64,000 nucleotides of DNA from Candidatus Rhodobacter oscarellae (lineage in GTDB: Bacteria > Pseudomonadota > Alphaproteobacteria > Rhodobacterales > Rhodobacteraceae). Of the stretch, positions 23,132 to 31,257 are shown piece after piece. A program made the position numbers and the translations under genes. The stretch lies in the NCBI RefSeq assembly GCF_001078595.1, contig NZ_LFTY01000002.1, forward strand, positions 3,420,862 to 3,484,861, given 5' to 3'. How positions within the stretch are numbered: the stretch's first letter is position 1; every line of letters begins with the position of its first letter. The notes beneath the pieces are model-generated. The model saw only the letters and a list, made by a program, of their open reading frames with translations, did not search any database and was not told where the DNA came from.

Positions 23132-23871
23132 GTCGCCCTCAGTGCTGGTAGCCCAACGCCCGTGCTCTCGAACCCGCCATCCGCGGCCAGGACCTGGCCG
23201 GTGATATAGCTGGCCTTGTCCGAGCACAGGAACGCGATGGCCTGGGCGATCTCCTCCTCCGAGCCGTAGCGGTTCAGCGGGATCGCGTCGTGATAGGCGT
23301 CGATGATCTCTTGGGAATGCACCGCCATGGCCAGCTTGGTGCGCACCGGGCCGGGGCAGACGCAGTTCACCCGGATGCCGTGCTCGCCCAGCTCGGCGGC
23401 GTGCTGCTTGGTCAGCTGGATCACCGCCGCCTTGGAGGTGCCGTAGGCGACGCGCAGCGTCGAGGCCCGCAGCCCGCTGATCGAGGCGATGTTGACCACC
23501 GCGCCCTGGCTAGCCTTCAGGGCGGGCGCGGCGGCCTGGGTGCACAGGAATGTGCCGTCGAGATTGGTCGCCATCACCCGGCGCCACATCTCGAAGGAGC
23601 AGTCCTCAACGGGCCCGAACTCGGCCACGCCCGCGTTGTTCACCAGATTGTCGATGCGCCCGTGCTGGGCGAGCACCTGCGCGATCATGTCGTCCACCTG
23701 TGCGGGGTCCGAGATGTCGCTGTCTATCGCAAGGACGCCCGGCAGGGCGGACCGAGCGAGCTCCTCTGAATCCCAGTCCACCTGCACGACCTCATGCCCC
23801 GCTGCCGCCATTAGTCTGGCCGTGGCCAGGCCGATGCCCCGCGCGGCCCCTGTGATGATGCTAACCGTCAC
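23128..23871 (-). CDS. Short-chain dehydrogenase/reductase
   Basis: A 247-residue classical SDR: TGAARGIG cofactor motif at residues 7-14, NNAGVAEFG, the catalytic Ser in NIASISGLRAS, YGTSK with the YxxxK pair, and a C-terminal CSDKASYITGQVLAADGGF. It reduces or oxidises an alcohol/ketone with NAD(P). The start is GTG with AGGGGGA close upstream. It is the first gene of a five-gene minus-strand operon (SDR, aldehyde dehydrogenase, ARH-like, GNAT-like, CMD). Confidence 0.92.
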   Translation of the reverse strand: MTVSIITGAARGIGLATARLMAAAGHEVVQVDWDSEELARSALPGVLAIDSDISDPAQVDDMIAQVLAQHGRIDNLVNNAGVAEFGPVEDCSFEMWRRVMATNLDGTFLCTQAAAPALKASQGAVVNIASISGLRASTLRVAYGTSKAAVIQLTKQHAAELGEHGIRVNCVCPGPVRTKLAMAVHSQEIIDAYHDAIPLNRYGSEEEIAQAIAFLCSDKASYITGQVLAADGGFESTGVGLPALRAT

Positions 23872-24149
23872 GGCTCCCCCCTTATCCGATGCGTATAAAG
23901 CCGATCTTAATGCGGTTTCGCGCGGCGATGCACCTGCTTAACGCGTTCAGGGGCATGGAAAAGTTCGACATAGCGGCGTTTGTGCGGTCTCAACCCGGTG
24001 GATCTCGCCAGGCTGTGGTGAAAGGATCGGCCGAAAGCGCAAGGAATGCATGCATGGCGATGCCCCCGTAGAGCGGGATTTATCCCGCCTCCGCTCCCAA
24101 TAGGCTCCCATGCTCGCCCACGGACCACGGCGCCACCGCGTTGGCATCA
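23872..24149. other. Intergenic region with a GTAGA-type hairpin
   Basis: 278 bases without a credible gene. The part next to 23871 should hold the SDR operon promoter. At 24069-24089 lies GTAGAGCGGGATTTATCCCGCC, described here by its arms GCGGGAT (24073-24079) and ATCCCGC (24082-24088). It resembles the other GTAGG palindromes of the window. Confidence 0.5.
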
Positions 24150-24881
24150 TCATGCCCGCGCCCTCCCGAACAACCCGCGCCCCTGCCGCATCAGCGCCAG
24201 CTCCAGCAGCGCCAGATAGGGCAGGTAGAACGCCCAGAGGTTCACCTGGTCGAACCAGCCTGTGAAGCTGAAATCCATGCCCGCGCGGCCCGTCAGCGGC
24301 TCCCAGATCGCGTAATGCACGCGGTACAGCCAGCTGCCGATCGCCAGAAGGAACAGCCGCAGCGCCCAGTCGCGGTGATCCAGCCAGTGCCGCGCGCGGG
24401 CGTGGCGGATGGTCTGCACCGCGCAGAGCAGCACCAGCAGGCCATAGATCGCGAAGGCCACCGACATATGCGCCCCGCCGATGGTGCCCTGCAGCGCGAT
24501 GTAGCTTAGCCCGCCGAGGCCCGTGACCAGTGCCAGCACCACCAGCACGCGCCCCGACCAGCGGTGCAGCGCGGGCAGCCGCCGCCGGATCACCGGGATG
24601 AGCTGTAACGGCGCCAGAACGGTGATCACCGCGCCGGTCAGCATATGCGCGTAGATGCCGATATTTGCCGCCGCGATTTGCGAATTGAACCGCGACCACG
24701 CGGCCTCGCCGTTCAACCCCGCCCAGCCCAGCCGCCCGGCGTGCTCGACGAACTCGAGCGCGGCCAGCACAATCAGCAGCATCAGCGCGGTCAACGCCCA
24801 AGAGGCCAGGGCGCGGGTCATCGCGCCTGGATGCCACCAGCGCACTGCCCCGCAAAAGTACCGCCCGGATTGTTTCGGCAT
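24150..24881 (-). CDS. DUF2306 membrane protein
   Basis: A 243-residue protein with about six membrane helices. Typical DUF2306 features are HMLTGAVITVLAPLQLIP, LPALHRWSGRVLVVLALVTGLGGLSYIAL and HRDWALRLFLLAIGSWLYRV, with conserved His and Trp residues that could bind a cofactor. The start is set by a near-perfect GAGGAGG six bases upstream of the ATG. It follows the Rieske oxygenase gene on the same strand, separated by a double palindrome. Function unknown; a link to the oxygenase is positional only. Confidence 0.8.
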   Translation of the reverse strand: MPKQSGRYFCGAVRWWHPGAMTRALASWALTALMLLIVLAALEFVEHAGRLGWAGLNGEAAWSRFNSQIAAANIGIYAHMLTGAVITVLAPLQLIPVIRRRLPALHRWSGRVLVVLALVTGLGGLSYIALQGTIGGAHMSVAFAIYGLLVLLCAVQTIRHARARHWLDHRDWALRLFLLAIGSWLYRVHYAIWEPLTGRAGMDFSFTGWFDQVNLWAFYLPYLALLELALMRQGRGLFGRARA

Positions 24882-24904
24882 CGCGTTCCTCCTCGCGCGG
24901 CCCC

Positions 24905-24949
24905 GGATTGCTTAAAGCAATCCGATCCGTTTTCTTTTTAAGAAAACGG
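24905..24949. repeat. Intercistronic double palindrome
   Basis: Hairpin 1: GGATTGCTT / AAGCAATCC around A (24905-24923). Three bases later hairpin 2: CCGTTTTCTT / AAGAAAACGG around TTT (24927-24949). It lies between the Rieske gene and the DUF2306 gene. It has the same two-hairpin layout as 14791-14835 with different sequence. Confidence 0.8.
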
Positions 24950-24951
24950 CG

Positions 24952-26031
24952 TCAAGCATCAACCGCCTCGCGCATCCACTGCTGCAGCGCCTTGATGGAA
25001 TGTTCCGAGTTTACCCCGCTGCACGGGTCCAGCACCAGCGGTCCGGGGCGGTACCCGCGCGAGCCTAGGCCGCGCTGCACCGATTCCACCAGCCCGATAT
25101 CCTCGGCCACGGTCGTGTTTCGGTCCTGTAGCGCCAGCTGCCGGATCACCGGGTCGTCCACCCCGCCCTTGCTGTACCAGCCGCGCCAGACGGTGACCTG
25201 GTCGACCCCGCGCGGGCGCCAGTGATAGGTGTTCAGCACGTTGCCCGGATAGACCTGGAACGAGAACATCGGCCAGAGGAACCAGCTCGAGTAATCGCCC
25301 CCATGCGGCACGGATGTATCCACCGGATAGGTCATCCGATCCAGGTTCTGGCACTCGGTCGTGTGGCGCAGGCAATGCCCCTGGGGTTGGATGTCATATG
25401 TCTCGGGCTTCACCACGCCGGTGGCGAAGGTCGGGTGGTTCAGCGCGCAATGGTAGCATTCCGAGTAGTTTTCGACCGAGACCTTCCAGTTGCAGCGCTC
25501 CTCGATCTCCACCCACTCGATGGGCGCAAGCGCGCCGTGATGCGGCACAAAGGCCTCAAGCTCGGCGCGGGCGCCGGGGAACCAGTCGTCCATCGGCGCG
25601 GCATCCGGGTCGAGGTTCACAAAGACGAAGCCCGCGAAGGTCTCGGTGCGCACCTCCGTGAGGCAGATCTTGGACTTGTCGAACCCCTCCACGGCGCTGA
25701 TGTTGGGTCCCGCGCGCAGCTGCCCTGTCAGCTCATAGGTCCAGGCGTGGTAGGGGCAGACCACCACGCGCGTCGTGCCAGAGCCCGCGACCAGCTGATG
25801 CGCGCGGTGCTGGCAGACGTTGTAGAAGGCGCGGATCACCCCGTCCCGCCCCATGATGCAAAACAGGTTCTCCCCCGCGATCTCAAAGGCGACGTAGTCG
25901 CCGGGCCCCGCCAGCGCGGAGGCATGGCAGGCGAATTGCCAGGTGCGGGCAAAGAGCCCCTGCATCTCGTCGGCATAGACCGCCGGGTCGGTGTAGTAGC
26001 GCGCGTCAAGCGAGTGGATAGGCTTCTTCAT
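24952..26031 (-). CDS. Rieske non-heme iron oxygenase, glycine-betaine-monooxygenase-like
   Basis: A 359-residue oxygenase alpha subunit. The Rieske 2Fe-2S cluster ligands are Cys73, His75, Cys92 and His95 (CQH...CPYH). The mononuclear iron site is recognisable in ENYSECYHCALNHP (His194, His199), with an acidic third ligand later (AEDIGL). Sequence style fits the GbcA / carnitine / stachydrine demethylase group, which removes an N-methyl group from quaternary amines as formaldehyde. A separate reductase would be needed and none is adjacent. The ATG overlaps the RpiR regulator stop by four bases, and the divergent gene is a DMGDH-like demethylase, giving a consistent demethylation module. Confidence 0.9.
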   Translation of the reverse strand: MKKPIHSLDARYYTDPAVYADEMQGLFARTWQFACHASALAGPGDYVAFEIAGENLFCIMGRDGVIRAFYNVCQHRAHQLVAGSGTTRVVVCPYHAWTYELTGQLRAGPNISAVEGFDKSKICLTEVRTETFAGFVFVNLDPDAAPMDDWFPGARAELEAFVPHHGALAPIEWVEIEERCNWKVSVENYSECYHCALNHPTFATGVVKPETYDIQPQGHCLRHTTECQNLDRMTYPVDTSVPHGGDYSSWFLWPMFSFQVYPGNVLNTYHWRPRGVDQVTVWRGWYSKGGVDDPVIRQLALQDRNTTVAEDIGLVESVQRGLGSRGYRPGPLVLDPCSGVNSEHSIKALQQWMREAVDA

Positions 26032-26903
26032 GCGCTGTCACCCGCATAGATCCCCAGCGCGTGGCGCCGGGCGTGGAACCTCTCCACCCGCTGCACGATC
26101 TCGGGGCTGGCCGCGCCGATGACAAAGCTCAGCAAGGTCTCCAGCAGGGTGATCGTCGCCACCGAGGAGGGGAAGAATTGCGGCGTGTCGCTGGCCACGA
26201 CAAAGCTATGCGCCGAGCCGCGGATCACCGGCGAGGCGGGCGAATCGCTGATGCCAATGACGGTCAGGCCCTGCTCGCGCGCGACCTCCACCGCAGCCAC
26301 GACCTCGGCCCGGTAGGGGCGGCAGGTGATCGCGATCAGCACGTCCTGGTCGCTCGCCCGAGCCAGGTCATCCACCGCCGTCGAGCCCATCCGAGGGATC
26401 GCGTGGAACTGCCCCATGCCGGTCGAGGCCAGGTAGGTGAAGTTCTGCGCGTTCGAGGAATTCACCCCCACGCCCACGGTGTAGATCTGCCGCGCGTTCC
26501 AGATCGTCTCGGCGGCGGACTGCAGATGGGCCACCTCGATCCCGGCGAAGGTCTCCTCGATATTGCGCAGCGCGCTGCCCACCATGTCGGCATAAAGCGC
26601 GCCCAAGGCGCCCTTGCCCGCCTGCTCCTGCAGCCAGCGCGCCCGGTCGGGGAAGCTGGCCGAGCCGTCGCGGATCGCCGCCCGGAACGGCTCTTGGAAA
26701 TCCGCGAACCCGTCGAACCCCACCTGCTGGGCCATGCGCACCAGCGTGTTGGGGGTCACATCCGCCGCCTCCGCCAGCCCGCGCACGGTCGAGACGCCCA
26801 CCTGCTGCGGGTTCTCCAAAACGTAGCGCGCGGCCTTCTGCGCCGCGGGCGTTAGGGCGTCCCATTCCTCAGACAGGCGATCCAGAACATTTGTATCATT
26901 CAT
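26028..26903 (-). CDS. RpiR/MurR-family transcriptional regulator
   Basis: A 291-residue regulator: an N-terminal HTH of the RpiR type (LTPAAQKAARYVLENPQQVGVSTVRGLAEAADVTPNTLVRM region, residues about 17-55) and a C-terminal SIS domain (GVGVNSSNAQNF, ITCRPYRAEVVAAVEVAREQGLTVIGISD). SIS domains usually bind phosphosugars, so its use in an amine-catabolism locus is noteworthy. It starts 64 bases from the divergent DMGDH-like gene and is cotranscribed with the Rieske gene (ATGA overlap). It probably controls both directions from that gap. Confidence 0.9.
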   Translation of the reverse strand: MNDTNVLDRLSEEWDALTPAAQKAARYVLENPQQVGVSTVRGLAEAADVTPNTLVRMAQQVGFDGFADFQEPFRAAIRDGSASFPDRARWLQEQAGKGALGALYADMVGSALRNIEETFAGIEVAHLQSAAETIWNARQIYTVGVGVNSSNAQNFTYLASTGMGQFHAIPRMGSTAVDDLARASDQDVLIAITCRPYRAEVVAAVEVAREQGLTVIGISDSPASPVIRGSAHSFVVASDTPQFFPSSVATITLLETLLSFVIGAASPEIVQRVERFHARRHALGIYAGDSA

Positions 26904-26967
26904 GATTGACGGTGGTACAGATGTGCGATTACGCTGTCCACCGAAAACCGCAGCGGAGTCGCTTGCC

Positions 26968-29409
26968 ATGCCCGAGTTCCCCTCCCACGCCCGAACCGTC
27001 ATCGTTGGCGGCGGCATCATGGGCTGCGGCCTGGCCTATCACCTGGCGCATGAGGGCTGGTCCAACGTGGTGCTGCTGGAGAAGGCCGAGCTGACCTCTG
27101 GCTCCACCTGGCACGCGGCGGGGCAGATCACGCATTCCACCTCCAGCTTCGGGCTGGGCAAATGCGTGGACTATAACATCGGGCTATATGCGGGCGCGCT
27201 GGAGGCCGAGACGGGGCAGTCTGTCACCTGGCATGGCTGCGGCTCGTTCCGGCTGGCCTATACCGAGGACGAGATGGACTGGCTGCGGCACACTTTGTCC
27301 GTTGGCCGCGCGCTGGGCTTTAATATCGAGCTGGTGGACCCGGCCTTCATCGCCAGGCTGCACCCGTTCTATAACCTGGAGGGCGTGCTGGGCGCGCTCT
27401 ACACGCCGGACGACGGCCATGTGGACCCCTCGGGCGTCACCCAGGCCCTGGCCGCGGGCGCGCGGGCCCAGGGCGCGCGGATCATCCGCCGCTGCCGCGC
27501 CACCAATATCACCCGGCAGGGCAATGGCGAATGGCTGGTCGAGACCGAGCAGGGCGCCATCACCTGCGAGCATGTGGTGAACGCCGGCGGAACCTACGCG
27601 CGCCAGATGGGCGAATGGTCGGGCCTGCTGATCCCCACCACCTCAATGACGCACCACTACTTCGTCACCGACCCGGTGCCGGAGTTTGCCGATCTCGACA
27701 CCGAACTGCCGGTGATCCGCGACGACAAGCTGGTCTCGGGCTACATCCGCATGGAGCAGAAGAAGGGCCTGATCGGGATCTACGAGAAAGAGAACCCCAA
27801 CACGGTCTGGGAGGATCACTGCCCCTGGGAGGCAGAGAACGAGCTCTTCGCCGCCGACTACGACCGGGTAATGCCCTGGCTGGAGAACGCCATGGGCCGG
27901 ATGCCCGTGCTGGCCGAGCTGGGGATCCAGCGCGAGGTGCACGGCGCGATCAGCCACCCGCCGGATGGCAACCCCTTGGTGGGGCCGGTGGCGGGCGCGC
28001 CTGGCTATTGGTGCGCCTGCGGGACGCAGATCGGCATCGGCTGGGGGCCCGGGCTGACGCGCGAGCTGGCGCGCTGGATGGTGCATGGCGCGGCGGATAT
28101 CTCGATGCGCGAGTTCGACCCGCGCCGCTTTGGGCCCTACGCGACCAAGGAGTGGCAGGTGGTGAAGGCGCGCGAGGATTACTGCCTGCGCCACGAGATC
28201 CCGTTCCCGCATTTTAACCGGCTGGCCGGTCGCCCGGTGAAGACCTCGCCGCTCTATGAGGTGCTCAAGGCCAAGGGCGCCGTGCATGAGGAGGTGTTCG
28301 GCTGGGAGCGCCCGCGTTTCTTCGACGGGGCGGCGGGCGCCAGCGCCCGCGATACCTACAGCTTCAGGCGCAGCGCGGTGGACGCGCTGGTCGCGGGCGA
28401 GGTGCGTGCCTGCCGCGAGGCCGCGGGCATCATGGACATCTCCAGCTTTGCCAAGATCGAAGTCTCCGGCCCGATGGCCGCGGCCACGCTGGATCCGCTT
28501 GTGGCCAATCGGCTGCCCGCGCCGGGGCGCATGGTGCTCACGCATCTCCTGAACCGGCGCGGCAGGATCGAGGCCGAGGTCACCATCGTGCGCCTCCGAG
28601 AGGACGCCTATTACATCACCTGCGCGGCCTTCTTCGAGCAGCGGGTGATGGATCACCTGGCAACGCATAACCGGGGCGCCAAGGTGGCATGCCTGAGCCA
28701 AAAGATGGGCGCCCTGGCGCTGCAGGGCCCGCGGGCGCGGGCGATCCTGTCGCGCTGCACGGACGCGCCGCTGGGCAACGCGCAGTTCAAGTGGCTCACG
28801 CATCAGCGGATCGCGGTGGCGGGCCATCAAGTGGAGGCGATCCGGATGTCCTATGGCGGCGAGCTTGGCTGGGAGCTGCACATGCCGATGGCGGCCGTGC
28901 GCCGCGTCTACGACGCGCTTATGGCCGCGGGCGCGCCGCTGGGCCTGCGCGACTATGGCAGCTTTGCGATGAACGCGATGCGGATGGAGAAGATGTTCAA
29001 AGGCGCAGGCGAGCTGACCAATGAGGTGACCCTGCCCGAGGCGGATGTGATGCGCTTTGTGAGGACCGACAAGGCGTTCCTGGGCAAGGAGGCGACCCTG
29101 GCCGGGTCGCTGCGCTGGGTCTGCGCCTACTTGGAAATAGAGCCCGATGGCGAGATCGACGGCCATGGTGGCGAGGCCGTTCTTTGGAATGGCGACCCTG
29201 TTGGGGCCACCTCCTCGGTGGCCTTCGGGCCGACGGTCGGAAAGGTGCTCGCCTTCGCCTATATTAAACCCGAGGCCGCCCAACCCGGCACCGCGCTCGA
29301 GGTCGTCATCCATGGCCAGCCCCGCCGCGCCCGCGTTTTGGCCGAGCCGGCCTATGACCCCGCCTCAGCGCTGCCGCGCACAGATGCGACACCGCAGGCG
29401 GCGGAATAG
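26968..29409 (+). CDS. Dimethylglycine/sarcosine-dehydrogenase-like flavoprotein with GcvT domain
   Basis: An 813-residue two-part enzyme. Residues 1-400 are an FAD domain: VIVGGGIMG (12-19) and SGSTWHAAG, in which His49 matches the His that binds FAD covalently in DMGDH and sarcosine dehydrogenase. Residues from about 430 to 800 are an aminomethyltransferase-type domain (ISSFAKIEVSGPMAA, MSYGGELGWELHMP, MEKMFKGAGELTNEVT) that would pass the oxidised methyl group to tetrahydrofolate. It would demethylate a tertiary or secondary N-methyl amine. The start MPEFPSHA was preferred to an upstream in-frame start because similarity begins there. It is not DmdA, which lacks the FAD domain. Confidence 0.9.
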   Translation: MPEFPSHARTVIVGGGIMGCGLAYHLAHEGWSNVVLLEKAELTSGSTWHAAGQITHSTSSFGLGKCVDYNIGLYAGALEAETGQSVTWHGCGSFRLAYTEDEMDWLRHTLSVGRALGFNIELVDPAFIARLHPFYNLEGVLGALYTPDDGHVDPSGVTQALAAGARAQGARIIRRCRATNITRQGNGEWLVETEQGAITCEHVVNAGGTYARQMGEWSGLLIPTTSMTHHYFVTDPVPEFADLDTELPVIRDDKLVSGYIRMEQKKGLIGIYEKENPNTVWEDHCPWEAENELFAADYDRVMPWLENAMGRMPVLAELGIQREVHGAISHPPDGNPLVGPVAGAPGYWCACGTQIGIGWGPGLTRELARWMVHGAADISMREFDPRRFGPYATKEWQVVKAREDYCLRHEIPFPHFNRLAGRPVKTSPLYEVLKAKGAVHEEVFGWERPRFFDGAAGASARDTYSFRRSAVDALVAGEVRACREAAGIMDISSFAKIEVSGPMAAATLDPLVANRLPAPGRMVLTHLLNRRGRIEAEVTIVRLREDAYYITCAAFFEQRVMDHLATHNRGAKVACLSQKMGALALQGPRARAILSRCTDAPLGNAQFKWLTHQRIAVAGHQVEAIRMSYGGELGWELHMPMAAVRRVYDALMAAGAPLGLRDYGSFAMNAMRMEKMFKGAGELTNEVTLPEADVMRFVRTDKAFLGKEATLAGSLRWVCAYLEIEPDGEIDGHGGEAVLWNGDPVGATSSVAFGPTVGKVLAFAYIKPEAAQPGTALEVVIHGQPRRARVLAEPAYDPASALPRTDATPQAAE

Positions 29410-29449
29410 GGCATGATGCTTCTCCGGTTTTCAAATATCCCGGGGGAGC

Positions 29450-29496
29450 GCGAGGGGGCAGCGCCCCCTCGCACCGGTCGGATTGGCGCAGCCAAT
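29450..29496 (+). repeat. Intercistronic double hairpin
   Basis: Hairpin 1: GCGAGGGGGC / GCCCCCTCGC with a three-base loop (29450-29472). Hairpin 2: ATTGGC / GCCAAT with loop GCA (29482-29496). It lies between the DMGDH-like gene and the MDR gene, 40 bases after the stop. Confidence 0.75.
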
Positions 29497-29522
29497 TCGA
29501 AAACAGAATAGGAGCCACGCCC

Positions 29523-30620
29523 ATGACCGATATTCCCACCACAATGCGTGCCATCGTGCTGACCGGCCATGGCGGGCTGGACAAGCTGGAATACCGCACC
29601 GACTGGCCGGTGCCGCAGCCCGCGCCGCATCAGGTGCTGATCAGGGTGCATGCCACGGGCATGAACAACACGGACGTGAACACGCGCTCGGGCTGGTATT
29701 CCAAGGACGTGACCGAGGGCACCACGGGCGGCGCCTATGAGGCGGTGGGCGACGGCGACGGCACCTGGGGCGGCTCCGGCGTGACGTTCCCGCGTATTCA
29801 GGGCGCGGATGTCTGCGGCACGGTGGTGGCGGCGGGGGCCGAGGCCGACGCGGGCCTGATCGGCAAGCGGGTGATCACCGACAATTGGGTGCGCGACTGG
29901 GACGACCCGCTGAACAAGGACAAGGCGCGGTATTTCGGCTCGGAACTGGACGGGGGGTACGCCGAGTATTGCGTGACTGACTACCGGAACGTGGGCGCGG
30001 TGGACAGCGACCTCAGCGACGCAGAGCTGGCCACGTTCTCGTGCAGCTACACCACTGCCGAAGGGATGCTGAGCCGGGCGCAGGTCAAGGCGGGCGACCG
30101 GGTGCTGATCACCGGGGCCTCGGGCGGGGTCGGCTCCGCGCTGATCCAGCTGGCGAACCGGCGCGGGGCGGTGACTATCGCGATGGCCTCGCCCGCCAAG
30201 CACGGCGAGGTCGCCAAGCTGAGCCCCGCCCACATCCTGGATCGCGCGCCAGAGGATCTCGGCCAGGCCCTGGCCGACGCCACGGGCTCGGATAAGGTCG
30301 ACGTGGTGGCCGATATCGTCGCGGGGCCGTATTTCCCGACGCTGATCGAGCAGATCAGCCGCGGCGGGCATTACGTGACCTCGGGTGCGATCGCGGGGCC
30401 CATCGTGGAGCTGGACGTGCGCACGCTCTACCTCCAAGACCTGACCTTCCACGGCTCGACGGTGGTGGAGCCGCATATCTTCCGCGACCTGATCACCTAT
30501 ATCGAGCGCGGCGAGGTCAAGCCCATCGTGGCGGGCACCTACAAGCTCGAGGACTTCCATGCGGGCCAGGAGACCTTCATCGCCAAGACCCATACCGGCA
30601 ATATCGTGGTGATCCCGTGA
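29523..30620 (+). CDS. MDR-family (zinc-type) alcohol dehydrogenase / quinone-reductase-like enzyme
   Basis: A 365-residue medium-chain reductase. GroES-like N-terminal half with MNNTDVNTRSGWY and RIQGADVCGTVVAAG; the Rossmann half has LITGASGGVGSALIQLA. It lacks the structural-zinc Cys cluster, pointing to the zinc-free QOR-type branch. A large insertion around residues 58-80 (GTTGGAYEAVGDGDGTWGGSG) is unusual. AcuI, the acryloyl-CoA reductase often near DMSP lyases, belongs to the same superfamily but is shorter and does not share this insertion, so I do not assign that role. It lies directly upstream of the DddQ-like pair. Confidence 0.8.
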   Translation: MTDIPTTMRAIVLTGHGGLDKLEYRTDWPVPQPAPHQVLIRVHATGMNNTDVNTRSGWYSKDVTEGTTGGAYEAVGDGDGTWGGSGVTFPRIQGADVCGTVVAAGAEADAGLIGKRVITDNWVRDWDDPLNKDKARYFGSELDGGYAEYCVTDYRNVGAVDSDLSDAELATFSCSYTTAEGMLSRAQVKAGDRVLITGASGGVGSALIQLANRRGAVTIAMASPAKHGEVAKLSPAHILDRAPEDLGQALADATGSDKVDVVADIVAGPYFPTLIEQISRGGHYVTSGAIAGPIVELDVRTLYLQDLTFHGSTVVEPHIFRDLITYIERGEVKPIVAGTYKLEDFHAGQETFIAKTHTGNIVVIP

Positions 30621-30632
30621 CCCGGGCGGGGG

Positions 30633-30677
30633 CAGATTTTTACAAAAAATCTGAGCCGAATTTTTTCAAAAATTCGG
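30633..30677 (+). repeat. Intercistronic double palindrome
   Basis: Hairpin 1: CAGATTTTT / AAAAATCTG around ACA (30633-30653). Two bases later hairpin 2: CCGAATTTTT / AAAAATTCGG around TC (30656-30677). It lies between the MDR gene and the first DddQ-like gene, eight bases before the latter's ATG, where it might affect translation. Confidence 0.8.
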
Positions 30678-30684
30678 GCCCCGC

Positions 30685-31257
30685 ATGACGCGCGCGGTTT
30701 GGGATAATCTGCTGGCCGAAGCACGGACCGCCCACCAGGGCGCGCTTGCCGCGTTCTGCCCGTTCCCGGATGACTTAAAGCCGCGCGACCCGCGGCCCTA
30801 CAGGATCCGGCCCGCGGCCCTGTTTGAGGTCGAGGCGCTCACCGATCCCTTGGCCCGCGCTTACCAGGAGGCCAGCCCGGTCGCGCAATGGCGCGAGACC
30901 TGGAAGGGCAGCGATATCGACGCGACCTTCCTCGACCGCTTCGGCTGCTACTGCCTGATCGGCGGCGGCGGCGCGTTCATGAGCAAGTCCATGGCCGCGT
31001 ATCTCGTCTATATGCCGCCGGGGCTGCACTACCCCTGGCATCAGCACCCGGCGGAGGAGATCTATTTCGTCCTCGCGGGCAGCGCCACGTTCCGGCGCGC
31101 GGGCGCTGCGCCTCAGGTGCTGGGCCCGGGCCAGCACGTTGTTCACGCGTCCAACCAGCCGCACGCGACCACGACCTTGGATCAACCGCTGCTGGCGCAT
31201 GTGCTCTGGAAGGGGGATCTGACCGTAAAGCCGACCTGGGCGCGGGGCGCGCTGTGA
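30685..31257 (+). CDS. dddQ: DddQ-like cupin (DMSP lyase family), copy 1
   Basis: A 190-residue cupin with an alpha-helical N-terminal part, as in DddQ DMSP lyases, which cleave dimethylsulfoniopropionate to dimethyl sulfide and acrylate. The cupin metal motif reads HYPWHQHPAEEIYFVLAG with His115, His119, His121, Glu125 and Tyr127; further His residues at 154 and 160 fit the second cupin motif. Length matches DddQ. The following gene is a second copy starting within its stop codon. Tandem dddQ genes are reported from Roseovarius nubinhibens. Given the surrounding betaine-type genes another onium substrate is possible. Confidence 0.7.
   Translation: MTRAVWDNLLAEARTAHQGALAAFCPFPDDLKPRDPRPYRIRPAALFEVEALTDPLARAYQEASPVAQWRETWKGSDIDATFLDRFGCYCLIGGGGAFMSKSMAAYLVYMPPGLHYPWHQHPAEEIYFVLAGSATFRRAGAAPQVLGPGQHVVHASNQPHATTTLDQPLLAHVLWKGDLTVKPTWARGAL

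Noticed and set aside
27643-29313. Very long minus-strand open frame (over 550 codons) opposite the DMGDH-like gene
   Set aside because: Product is His/Arg/Ala-rich low-complexity sequence without motifs. It is the antisense of a clear two-domain enzyme, as expected in GC-rich DNA.
26968-29409. DMSP demethylase DmdA
   Set aside because: DmdA is a stand-alone GcvT-type protein. This one has a full N-terminal FAD domain with the covalent-flavin His, so it is DMGDH-like.
29523-30620. Acryloyl-CoA reductase AcuI
   Set aside because: Same superfamily and next to DddQ-like genes, but longer with a distinct insertion. Assignment not supported.
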